Assembly (NCBI GenBank): GCA_029781975.1
Contig: JAKOVQ010000007.1
Coordinates: 1 to 64,000 of the forward strand
Reading direction: 5' to 3'
DNA: 64,000 bases
From: Acidobacteriota bacterium
GTDB taxonomy: Bacteria > Acidobacteriota > Thermoanaerobaculia > UBA5066
Part shown: piece by piece, positions 44,469 through 51,603 of the stretch
How positions within the stretch are numbered: position 1 is the stretch's first letter
Layout: each line of letters opens with the position of its first letter
The notes under the pieces: generated by a model
Seen by the model: the letters and a program-made list of their open reading frames with translations, nothing else
What the model was told of the DNA's origin: nothing
Database searches by the model: none
Translations under genes and position numbers: made by a program

Positions 44469-45014
44469 TCAGAGGTCGGCGTTCCGGTCGACGACGAAGA
44501 CCACCGTCGGCTCCCCCGGGGCGGAGGAGGCGAACTGGTAGACGACCGCTCCGGCGCCCTCGACCTTCTCGACGGCCGGCGGCGCCGGACGGTCGGGGAG
44601 CTGGGCCGCCGCGGCCGGCTTCGACGCCGGCGGGACCCCGCCGGCGCGCTCCCGCGACGCCCAGAGGCCCGCCAGGCCGACGCCCGCGAGGAGGGCGGCC
44701 GCGATCCGGAGGCGCCGCGGGCCCGGCCGGAGCTCGAAGCGGCGGCGGGAGCGAAGCAGGGCGACGGCGGCCAGGGTCTCGTCGACGACGCGCCGTCCGG
44801 CGGCCTCGTCGGCGGGGAGGTCGCGCGAGGCGGCGAGCGGGAGGAAGAGGAGGGTGGGGTCGGCGGCGACGGCCGCGTCCCGGCAGGCCGCGCACCCCGC
44901 GAGGTGCGCGGCGAGGCGGGCCGTCCCCTCGGGCGGCAGCTCGTCGCCTTCCCGGAGGGCCAGGAGGGCCCGGATCTCGGCGCCGTCCGGGCAGGGCTTC
45001 GCGATGGCGCTCAT
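44469..45014 (-). CDS. Anti-sigma factor with zinc-finger (ZAS) motif
   Basis: A 181-residue membrane-anchored anti-sigma factor. The zinc-binding anti-sigma motif is H37-x3-C41-x2-C44 (LAAHLAGCAACRD). A single transmembrane helix follows at about 106-122 (IAAALLAGVGLAGLWAS), then a short extracytoplasmic tail rich in Pro/Ala. Its start overlaps the sigma factor stop as ATGA, the usual translational coupling. It should hold the ECF sigma factor inactive until an envelope signal is received. Confidence 0.88.
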   Translation of the reverse strand: MSAIAKPCPDGAEIRALLALREGDELPPEGTARLAAHLAGCAACRDAAVAADPTLLFLPLAASRDLPADEAAGRRVVDETLAAVALLRSRRRFELRPGPRRLRIAAALLAGVGLAGLWASRERAGGVPPASKPAAAAQLPDRPAPPAVEKVEGAGAVVYQFASSAPGEPTVVFVVDRNADL

Positions 45015-45658
45015 CGGCCGGCCTCCTCGGTCCGGGCGGTCGGAAGGTACTCGGGGAACCGGCGGCGGATCTCCTCGCGGAGGATCCGGCGCGCCTGGAA
45101 GAGGTGGTTGCGGACGGTCGACTCGCGGCACCCGAGGGTCCGGGCGATCTCGGAGCTCGGGACCTCCTCGAGCTCCCTCAGGACGAAGACGAGCCGCTGC
45201 TTCTCGGAGAGCGCGGAGGCGCAGGCCTCGAAGATCCGGCGCGCGTCCTCGCGGGCGAGGCTCGCCGGCGCTTCGGGCTCCTCGGCGCTCCGTCCGCCGC
45301 GAACGAGCCTCAGCCCCTCGGACTCGGCGCGCCCCCGGCTCGCGCGGCTCCTCAGGGCGTCGATGGCCAGGTTGCCGGCGATCCGGTAGAGCCACGTCGA
45401 GAACGCCCAGGACGAGTCGTACCGGTCGAGGTTCTCCCACGCGCGGACGAAGGTCAGCTGCGCGACGTCCCGGGCGTCCTCCGCGTTCCCCAGCATCCGC
45501 TTGAGGAAGCCGATCACGCCCGCCGAGCGGCGCTTCACCAGCTCCTCGAAGGCGTCGCCGTCCCCGCCCCGCGCGCGCAGGGCGAGGAGACGCTCGTCGG
45601 CGGGCGCGGCGGGTTCCGACACCGTGTCGCGTTCCTTCGGCACCAGACGGAGGACCAT
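45011..45658 (-). CDS. ECF-family RNA polymerase sigma factor
   Basis: A 215-residue sigma-70 family protein with region 2 (FEELVKRRSAGVIGFLKRML, DARDVAQLTFVRAWENLDRY, FSTWLYRIAGNLAIDALRSR) and region 4 (LSEKQRLVFVLRELEEVPSS, EIARTLGCRESTVRNHLFQA). Regions 1 and 3 are absent, as in ECF sigma factors (RpoE-like). It is the first gene of a minus-strand run that includes its anti-sigma factor and the whole secretion machine. ATG 45658 is chosen because TAGAAC ends 7 nt upstream. Confidence 0.92.
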   Translation of the reverse strand: MVLRLVPKERDTVSEPAAPADERLLALRARGGDGDAFEELVKRRSAGVIGFLKRMLGNAEDARDVAQLTFVRAWENLDRYDSSWAFSTWLYRIAGNLAIDALRSRASRGRAESEGLRLVRGGRSAEEPEAPASLAREDARRIFEACASALSEKQRLVFVLRELEEVPSSEIARTLGCRESTVRNHLFQARRILREEIRRRFPEYLPTARTEEAGR

Positions 45659-45665
45659 TCGTCGG

Positions 45666-45671
45666 GTTCTA
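45666..45671 (-). promoter_or_regulatory. -10-like hexamer TAGAAC of the sigma/secretion operon
   Basis: Minus-strand TAGAAC ends 7 nt before the sigma factor ATG at 45658. No -35 match at the usual distance. Confidence 0.45.
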
Positions 45672-45720
45672 CGGGCTCGGGGCCTCCGGCGTCTAGCCCC
45701 GGGACCCGGTTCCCGCCCCC

Positions 45721-45726
45721 TATAAT
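45721..45726 (+). promoter_or_regulatory. Consensus -10 TATAAT upstream of waaA
   Basis: A perfect TATAAT in the divergent 112-nt gap between the sigma factor and waaA. No -35 is evident. Predicted transcription start is near 45733, about 38 nt before the TTG start. Confidence 0.5.
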
Positions 45727-45770
45727 CACCCGAACGGACGCTGGAACCTAAGTTCCTTCCTCCCATTCGT

Positions 45771-46997
45771 TTGGAACACGCCCCCGGCCACAGGGCCCCG
45801 TCGCTCCCCGCGCTCGTCGCGAGGCGCCTCCTTCCCCGGCGTCCCGCCGGGCCGGTCGACGTCTGGATCCAGGCCGTGTCGGTGGGAGAGGTGGAGCTGG
45901 CCGGGACCTTCGCGGCCGCGCTCGAAGCCGCGCGGCCGGGCCTCAGGCTCCTCGTCACCTCGACGACTCCGGCCGGTGTCACCCTCCTCCGCCGGCGGTT
46001 CCAGCACCCGGTCGCGACCCACCCGTTCCCCGTCGACCTCCCCCTCCCGGTGCGCCGCCTTCTCGGAACGCCGGGGCTCCGCCTCCTGACCCTCCTCGAG
46101 ACCGAGCTCTGGCCCGTCCTCCTCCGCGAGGCCCGGAGGAGGAGGCTCCCCGTCCTCGTCGCCAACGCACGACTCTCCGAGCGGTCCGTGCGGCGCTACC
46201 TGGCGCTCGGCCGGCTCTTCCGCGGCCCGCTCGCCGCCCTCTCCGCCGTCGCGGCCCGCACCCCGGCGGACGCCGAGCGGTTCGCGGCGATCGGCGTGGC
46301 CCCCGACCGGATCCGGGTGATCGGGGACCTGAAGCTGGACCGCCCGGACCCGGCTCTCCCGGAATTCGCGGAGGAGGTCCGTTCCCTCGCGGCCGGCCGG
46401 CCCGTCCTCGTGGGGGGGTCCCTCGCGGAGGACGAGGTCGCCCTCTTCCTGGAGCTCGCCCGGGCCCTGGGCGAGGCCGGCCTCCGACCGTTCCTCCTGG
46501 TGGCCCCGCGGCGCCCCGACGCGTTCGAGGCCGTCGCGCGGAAGCTCGAGCTGGCCGGCGTCGCCACCGTTCGCCGCTCCCGTCTCGGCGAGGGCTCCTC
46601 GCGGGGCGCCGTCGCCGACGCCTTCCTGCTCGACACGATCGGGGAGCTGGCAGGCGCCTATCTCCTCGGCGACGTCGCGCTCCTCGGCGGGACCTTCGCC
46701 GACAAGGGGGGACACAACGTCCTCGAGCCCCTCCGCGCCGGGCTGCCGACGGTGGTCGGCCCCTCCACGTGGAACATCCGCGCCAGCGTGGAGGCGGCAG
46801 GGGAGGCCGTCGTCGCCGTCCCGGACCCCCGGGCGGCCGCGGCCGCGGTCGGTCGCTTCCTCGTCGACCCCGCGGCGCGCGAGGCCGCACGGCGCGCCGC
46901 ACGGGCCCTCTTCGCCGCCTCGCGAGGCGCGGCGAGCCGCGCCGCCGCGATGGCGCTGGCCCTCCTCGACGGAGAGGGGGAGACCCGTGGCCGGTAG
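45771..46997 (+). CDS. waaA: 3-deoxy-D-manno-octulosonic acid (Kdo) transferase
   Basis: A 408-residue WaaA/KdtA. The N-terminal glycosyltransferase domain has VWIQAVSVGEVELAGTF with the catalytic glutamate, TSTTPAGVTLL, METELWP-type LLETELWPVLL and VANARLSERS. The C-terminal domain has VLVGGSLAEDE, LVAPRRPDAFEA, LLDTIGELAGAYLLGDVALL and GGTFADKGGHNVLEPL. It transfers Kdo from CMP-Kdo to lipid IVA. The protein lacks the N-terminal membrane helix found in E. coli WaaA, and no ATG is available: TTG 45771 is the only reasonable start. It overlaps lpxK by 11 nt. Confidence 0.93.
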   Translation: MEHAPGHRAPSLPALVARRLLPRRPAGPVDVWIQAVSVGEVELAGTFAAALEAARPGLRLLVTSTTPAGVTLLRRRFQHPVATHPFPVDLPLPVRRLLGTPGLRLLTLLETELWPVLLREARRRRLPVLVANARLSERSVRRYLALGRLFRGPLAALSAVAARTPADAERFAAIGVAPDRIRVIGDLKLDRPDPALPEFAEEVRSLAAGRPVLVGGSLAEDEVALFLELARALGEAGLRPFLLVAPRRPDAFEAVARKLELAGVATVRRSRLGEGSSRGAVADAFLLDTIGELAGAYLLGDVALLGGTFADKGGHNVLEPLRAGLPTVVGPSTWNIRASVEAAGEAVVAVPDPRAAAAAVGRFLVDPAAREAARRAARALFAASRGAASRAAAMALALLDGEGETRGR

Positions 46998-48015
46998 CCC
47001 CCTCCTGGCCCCGGCGGCCGCCCTCTACGGCGCCGGGGTCGCGACCCGCCTCGCGCTCTACCGCTGCGGGCTCCTCCGGGTCGAGAAGGCCTCCCGCCCG
47101 GTCGTCTCCGTGGGGAACGTGGCGGCGGGCGGGACGGGGAAGACGCCGTTCGTCAGGTGGCTTGCGGGAGAGCTCGTCCGGAGGGGTCTCGTCCCCTCGA
47201 TCCTCACCCGGGGCTACCGGAGGCGGAGCCGGGGGCCCGTCGTCGTCTCCGACGGGGCGGGCGTCCTCGCGTCGCCGGAGGCCTCCGGCGACGAGGCCGC
47301 CCTCCTCGCCCGCGAGCTCCCCGGCGTCCCGGTCGTCGCCGACGCTCGGCGGGCCCGCGGCGCCCGGATCGCCGAGGGGCTGGGCCGCCGCGTCGACGTC
47401 CACATCCTCGACGACGGCTTCTCCCACGTGGCCCTCGCCCGGGACGTCGACATCGTCCTCATCGACGCGACCGCCCCGGACGCGGGCGGGGCGCTCCTCC
47501 CCCGCGGGCGGCTCCGCGAGCCGCTCGAGTCCCTCGCGCGCGCCGACCTCGTCGTGGTCACGAAGAGCGAGCAGGAGGACCCCTCCGCCGCCCTGGAGCT
47601 CGCGAGGCGATACGCCCCCGGCACGCCCCTCTTCAGGGCCCGGACCGAGGTCCTCGGGATTCGTGGTCCGGACGGGGCCGCCGTCGACGGGGCGGCCGTC
47701 CCGGAGCCCCTCCTCGCCGTCTGCGGGATCGCGCGGCCCGAGGCGTTCCAGTCGACCCTCGCCGGCCTCGGCCTCGCTCCCGTCCGCCTCCTCGCGTACC
47801 GCGACCACGCGGCCTACGGGCACGTCGAGCTGGCTCGCCTCGTCCGCGCCGCCCAGGAGACCGGCAGCGCGGCGATCGTGACGACCGGCAAGGACGCCGT
47901 GAAGCTCGAGGGGCGGGTCGACCTGCCGCTCTTCCGGGTCGACGTGGAGGCGCGGGTCGTCGAGACCGGCTTCGTCTCCGAGGTCGTCTCGCGCCTCGGC
48001 CGCCTCCCCTCCTGA
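46987..48015 (+). CDS. lpxK: Tetraacyldisaccharide 4'-kinase LpxK
   Basis: A 342-residue LpxK with an N-terminal amphipathic/membrane segment (APAAALYGAGVATRLALYRC) and Walker A G48-G-T-G-K52-T (VAAGGTGKTPFVRW). Further matches are ILTRGYRRRSRGP, GDEAALLAREL and ILDDGFSHVALARDVDIVLI. It phosphorylates the 4' position of the lipid A precursor. The GTG start overlaps waaA. waaA-lpxK-lpxL-type order marks a lipid A operon. Confidence 0.93.
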   Translation: MAGSPLLAPAAALYGAGVATRLALYRCGLLRVEKASRPVVSVGNVAAGGTGKTPFVRWLAGELVRRGLVPSILTRGYRRRSRGPVVVSDGAGVLASPEASGDEAALLARELPGVPVVADARRARGARIAEGLGRRVDVHILDDGFSHVALARDVDIVLIDATAPDAGGALLPRGRLREPLESLARADLVVVTKSEQEDPSAALELARRYAPGTPLFRARTEVLGIRGPDGAAVDGAAVPEPLLAVCGIARPEAFQSTLAGLGLAPVRLLAYRDHAAYGHVELARLVRAAQETGSAAIVTTGKDAVKLEGRVDLPLFRVDVEARVVETGFVSEVVSRLGRLPS

Positions 48016-48020
48016 CCGCC

Positions 48021-48911
48021 ATGCCGCGCCGCCGCTCCCCAGCCCGCGACCGCTTCGAGGCGAGCCTCTTCGCCGGCTTCCGCCGGCTCCTCCGCGCCCT
48101 CTCCGGCCCGGCCGCCGAGCGCCTGGGGCGAGGCCTCGGCCGGCTCTTCCGCCTTCTCGACGCGCGGCGCCGCCGGCTCGCGCAGGAGAACCTCTCCCGC
48201 GCCTTCCCCGACCTCTCCCCCCGCCAGGTCCGGGACCTCGCCCGCCGCGTCTTCGCCCACTTCGGAGGGCTGGCCGCCGACCTCGTCCGGTCGACGGACG
48301 AGCCGCTCGGCTCGGTCCTCTCGCGGGTCGAGCTCATGGGGGCCGAGCGGGCCGCCGCGGCCGCCGCGAGCGGGCGGGGCGTCCTCTTCCTGACCCCCCA
48401 CCTCGGGAACTGGGAGGTCGCGGCGCTGGCGACCGCGGCCAGCGGGCTCCCGGTGACCGTGATCGCCCGTCCGCTCGACAACGCCCTCCTCGACGTCCTC
48501 CTGACCCGGTTCCGGGAGCAGACCGGCAACCGGGTCGTCTCGAAGCGGGAGGCCGCGCGGGAGATGCTCCGCGTCCTGCGCAAGGGGGGCGGGATCGGGA
48601 TCCTCCCCGACCAGCACGCCCACCCTCCGGACGCCGTCCTGGTGCCGTTCTTCGGCCGCCCCGCCGCCACGACGTCCGCGCTGGCGCGGCTGGCGGAGAG
48701 GACGGGCGCCCTGATCCTCCCCGCCTCGGCCTTCCGGATCGGCCCCTGCCGCTACCGACTCGTCTTCGAGGAGCCGATCGACGTCCGGACGCTGCCCGAG
48801 GAGGAAAGGACGCCGGAGGCCCTGACGGCCCGGATCAACGCCGTCGTCGAGGCGATGGTCCGCCGACACCCCGACCAGTGGCTCTGGCTCCACGACCGCT
48901 GGCGGACCTGA
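48021..48911 (+). CDS. Lipid A acyltransferase, LpxL/HtrB family
   Basis: A 296-residue member of the lysophospholipid/lauroyl acyltransferase family. The H-x4-E motif is H127...E132 (LTPHLGNWEVAAL). Other family segments are FPDLSPRQVRDLARRVF, ARPLDNALLDVLLTRFREQT, GIGILPDQHA and the C-terminal RHPDQWLWLHDRWRT. It adds a secondary acyl chain to Kdo-lipid A. It follows lpxK by 5 nt. Confidence 0.9.
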   Translation: MPRRRSPARDRFEASLFAGFRRLLRALSGPAAERLGRGLGRLFRLLDARRRRLAQENLSRAFPDLSPRQVRDLARRVFAHFGGLAADLVRSTDEPLGSVLSRVELMGAERAAAAAASGRGVLFLTPHLGNWEVAALATAASGLPVTVIARPLDNALLDVLLTRFREQTGNRVVSKREAAREMLRVLRKGGGIGILPDQHAHPPDAVLVPFFGRPAATTSALARLAERTGALILPASAFRIGPCRYRLVFEEPIDVRTLPEEERTPEALTARINAVVEAMVRRHPDQWLWLHDRWRT

Positions 48912-49029
48912 CCCTCACTCCCGGGTCCTCCGGCGGGGGGCGCCAGGTCTCGGGTCGTTTCTTCCGGCGGGGGCCTGGAGGAAGCGAACACCCCTCGGTG
49001 ATCTCTCCCCTCAATGGAGGATGCGGAGG

Positions 49030-49097
49030 GATCGAGAAACCCCCGGGAATCGCTTCTCCGGGTTGGGGGGTCCGGGGGGATCGAGAAACCCCCGGGA
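49030..49097 (+). repeat. Two 19-bp direct repeats, 49-bp period
   Basis: GATCGAGAAACCCCCGGGA occurs at 49030-49048 and again at 49079-49097. Both are preceded by runs of G and lie in the 189-nt gap (48912-49100) between the convergent lpxL-type and HNH genes; nothing else is visible in that gap. Confidence 0.7.
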
Positions 49098-49100
49098 TCA

Positions 49101-49691
49101 CTACCCGTTCAGCTCGACGTTCCAGTACGCCACGTCCAGGAAGTTCTTCCAGGTAGGATGGATCCTGTGCGGGGCGAGGAGTCCGAGGGGGGTCGACTTC
49201 GGCTTGACCGGCGGGCGCCTGAGAGCCATCCCCGCCTCCTCCGGCAGCCGGCTCCCCTTCCGGACGTTGCAGGGGAGGCACGCGCAGACGACGTTCTCCC
49301 ACGAGGAGCCGCCCCCGCGAGAGAGCGGGACGATGTGGTCGAGGGAGAGCTCGGAGGTCGAGAAGCGCTTCCCGCAGTACTGGCAGCGGTTGCCGTCCCT
49401 CACGTAGATGTTGTGTCGCGAGAACTTGACGTCGTGCCGCGGGGGGCGCTCGCAGGAGAGGAGCTGGATGACCCGCGGGACCTTCAGGAGCATCGTGGGA
49501 GTCCGGACGACGTCCTCGTCCTCCGGCGGGACCGGGATGTCGCGCCACTCCTCCCAGTCGACCGTCGAGTAGTCGGGGAGGACGGCCCGCACGTGTCCCT
49601 TGTAGAAGAGGGTGAAGCAGCGCCTGACGTCGGTGAGCGTCAGGGCCGCGAACCCCCGGTTCAGGACGAGGACGGGCGATTCCAGCACCAC
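49101..49691 (-). CDS. HNH endonuclease
   Basis: A 196-residue HNH protein with zinc cysteines C103-x2-C106 (RCQYCGKRF) and C138-x2-C141 (CACLPCNVRKG). The catalytic core is D118-H119-I-V-P-L-S-R-G-G with N133 (SLDHIVPLSRGG, SSWENVV). The N-terminal half (VLESPVLVLNRGFAALTLTD, ARAVLPDYSTV-like) is the part conserved in the widespread stand-alone HNH family, which is often a housekeeping gene of unknown role. GTG 49691 is supported by a -10-like TATCCT 7 nt upstream. Confidence 0.88.
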   Translation of the reverse strand: MVLESPVLVLNRGFAALTLTDVRRCFTLFYKGHVRAVLPDYSTVDWEEWRDIPVPPEDEDVVRTPTMLLKVPRVIQLLSCERPPRHDVKFSRHNIYVRDGNRCQYCGKRFSTSELSLDHIVPLSRGGGSSWENVVCACLPCNVRKGSRLPEEAGMALRRPPVKPKSTPLGLLAPHRIHPTWKNFLDVAYWNVELNG

Positions 49692-49698
49692 CCCGCAA

Positions 49699-49706
49699 GG
49701 ATAATG
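49699..49706. promoter_or_regulatory. Shared divergent -10 region of HNH and GT9 genes
   Basis: Plus-strand GATAAT (49701-49706) ends 8 nt before GTG 49715. Minus-strand TATCCT (49704-49699) ends 7 nt before GTG 49691. Both starts would be leaderless and compete for the same AT-rich patch in a 23-nt gap. Confidence 0.45.
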
Positions 49707-49714
49707 GAAGCCAC

Positions 49715-50725
49715 GTGAAGATCGCGCTCGTCCGCCTCTCGTCCTTCGGCGACGTCGTCTTCACCCTCCCGCTCGCCCGGGCCCTCCGGGAAGCCCTCGG
49801 CGGTCCCCTCGCCTGGGTCGTCGAGCCGCCCCTCGCCTCCCTCCTCGAGGGGGCCCCCTACGTCGACGCGGTCCTCCCGGCGCACACCCGCGCGTGGCGG
49901 CGGGCTCCGTTCGCCCCGGCGACGCGCCGGGAGATCGCGGCGCTCGTCCGGCTCGGCCGGGAGTTCGCACCCGACCTCGTCGTCGACGCGCAGGGGCTCC
50001 TCAAGTCGGCCCTCGTCACCTTCGCGCTCCCCGCCGGCCGGAAAGTGGGCTTCGGGTGGAGGACGGCGACGGAGCGGGTCAACTGCCTCGTCACCGACGT
50101 CCGCGTCGAGGCCCTGGGCCGTCCCCACGTCGTCGACCGCGCCCTCGCCCTCGCCGAGGCCGTGACGGGCCGGACGGGGTGGCCGCGGGTCCCCGACGTC
50201 CGCCACCTGGTGGCCCGCCCCGACGCCGCGGTCGACTCGTGGCTCGACGCGAGGCAGGGGCGCCCCTTCGTCCTCCTGCAGCCCTTCTCGTCGCGGCCGG
50301 CGAAGGAGTGGAGCGCCGCCTCCGCCGCCGGCTTCTGCCGGCGGGCCCGGGAGGAGGCGGGCCTCGAGGGGGTCGTCCGCTGGGGGCCGGGAGAGGAGGC
50401 GCGGGCGCGGGAGGTCGTGGAGCTGGCCGGGGGCGCGGCCGCGCTCGGCCCCCCTTCGGCCCCCGCCGCGACGGCGCGCCTGGCGGCCCACGCCGCGCTC
50501 TTCGTCGGGGCCGACACCGGCCCCACGCACCTCGCCGCCGCCGCCGGGACGCCCACCGTGGCGCTCTTCGGCCCCACCGACCCGGAGCGCTTCGGGCCGG
50601 TCGGGCCCCGCGTCCGTGTGCTCCGCGACCAGGGCTCCCTCTACAATCCCGGAGCCGCGGGACTTCCCGGGCTCTCCCCCGATGACGTCCTCACCGCCGC
50701 TCGCCGCCTCCTCGTCCCGGTCTAG
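49715..50725 (+). CDS. Glycosyltransferase family 9 (heptosyltransferase-like)
   Basis: A 336-residue GT9 protein. The N-terminal ALVRLSSFGDVVFTLPLARA is the heptosyltransferase signature. Then come WVVEPPLASLLEGAPYVDAV, DLVVDAQGLLKSAL, a C-terminal donor-binding domain with LQPFSSRPAKEW and VGADTGPTHLAAAAGTPTVA, and LFGPTDPERFGP. It is WaaC/WaaF-like and probably adds an LPS core sugar (heptose or a substitute) in the cytoplasm. It overlaps the DUF3108 gene by 44 nt. Confidence 0.9.
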   Translation: MKIALVRLSSFGDVVFTLPLARALREALGGPLAWVVEPPLASLLEGAPYVDAVLPAHTRAWRRAPFAPATRREIAALVRLGREFAPDLVVDAQGLLKSALVTFALPAGRKVGFGWRTATERVNCLVTDVRVEALGRPHVVDRALALAEAVTGRTGWPRVPDVRHLVARPDAAVDSWLDARQGRPFVLLQPFSSRPAKEWSAASAAGFCRRAREEAGLEGVVRWGPGEEARAREVVELAGGAAALGPPSAPAATARLAAHAALFVGADTGPTHLAAAAGTPTVALFGPTDPERFGPVGPRVRVLRDQGSLYNPGAAGLPGLSPDDVLTAARRLLVPV

Positions 50726-51593
50726 GGGCGCACCGCCCCGCCGGAGGGGCCGGCTGGCCCTCGCGATCGCCGTCGTGGCGTGGGGGGCGGCCGCCAGCGC
50801 CTCGAGAGGCACCCTCCCCCCCGCCGGGCGCGACTCCCTCCCGAAGGACCGGCTCCTCCCGGTCCCGTTCGCGGACGGCGAGGTCCTCACCTACACGATC
50901 GCCTGGCTGAAGATCGAGGGGGGGGAGATGACGCTGACCACGACGGACGAGACCACCCCGGACGGCGTGCCGGTCCACCGGATCGCCCTGAGCGCGGTCT
51001 CCAACGAGTACGTCTCGAAGTTCTACCCGGTGAACACCCGCTACGAGAGCTGGGTCGACGCGCGCGATTTCCTCCCGCTCCGTTTCGAGAAGCACGCCCG
51101 GGAGGGGCGGTACGTCTCGGACGAGATCGAGGAGTTCGACCTCGGCCGCCGGATCGCCGTCTGGCGCGACGAGCAGTCGATCCGCGCGACCGGGCCGCTC
51201 CCGGAGAGGTTCCAGGACGTCATCTCCTCCTTCTACTACCTGAGGACGCAGCAGCTGGTCCCGGGCCGCGAGATCCGGATGGAGCTCTACTCCCGCGGGA
51301 AGCTCTACAAGCTGGTCGCGGACGTCCAGGCCAAGGAGCCGGTCGAGACCGACCTCGGGACCCTCGAGGCGGTGAGGGTCCAGCCGCGGATGCTCGAGTC
51401 GGAGTCCGCCGAGGACCGGAACAAGGGGAAGCTCTTCCTCTGGTTCTCCGCCGACGCGCGGCGCCTCCCCCTCATGGCCCGGACGATCCTCCCGATCGGC
51501 TCGGTCACCGCCCGGCTGACCCGGGTGGAGGGGGGCCGCCCCGTCGCCGCTCCGGCGCCGTCCCCGTCACCCACCGGACCGACGACACGCTAA
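50682..51593 (+). CDS. DUF3108 exported protein
   Basis: A 303-residue exported protein: signal/anchor helix (LALAIAVVAWGAAASA), then a DUF3108 domain with PVPFADGEVLTYTIAWLKIE, MTLTTTDE, KFYPVNTRYESWVDARDFLP, LRFEKHAREGRYVSDEIEEF and DVISSFYYLRTQQLVPGREI. The family is periplasmic, of unknown function and often near LPS or outer-membrane genes. TACAAT (50642-50647), inside the end of the GT9 gene, may give it its own promoter. The N-terminal ~40 residues are basic and low complexity. Confidence 0.87.
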   Translation: MTSSPPLAASSSRSRGAPPRRRGRLALAIAVVAWGAAASASRGTLPPAGRDSLPKDRLLPVPFADGEVLTYTIAWLKIEGGEMTLTTTDETTPDGVPVHRIALSAVSNEYVSKFYPVNTRYESWVDARDFLPLRFEKHAREGRYVSDEIEEFDLGRRIAVWRDEQSIRATGPLPERFQDVISSFYYLRTQQLVPGREIRMELYSRGKLYKLVADVQAKEPVETDLGTLEAVRVQPRMLESESAEDRNKGKLFLWFSADARRLPLMARTILPIGSVTARLTRVEGGRPVAAPAPSPSPTGPTTR

Positions 51594-51596
51594 TAT
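51591..51596 (+). promoter_or_regulatory. -10-like hexamer TAATAT, leaderless arrangement
   Basis: TAATAT ends 7 nt before the pilB ATG at 51604. There is no Shine-Dalgarno in front of this start. Confidence 0.5.
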
Positions 51597-51603
51597 CGTC
51601 CGC

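Noticed and set aside
49030-49097. Two direct repeats considered as a CRISPR array
   Set aside because: Only two copies, no further units and no cas genes.
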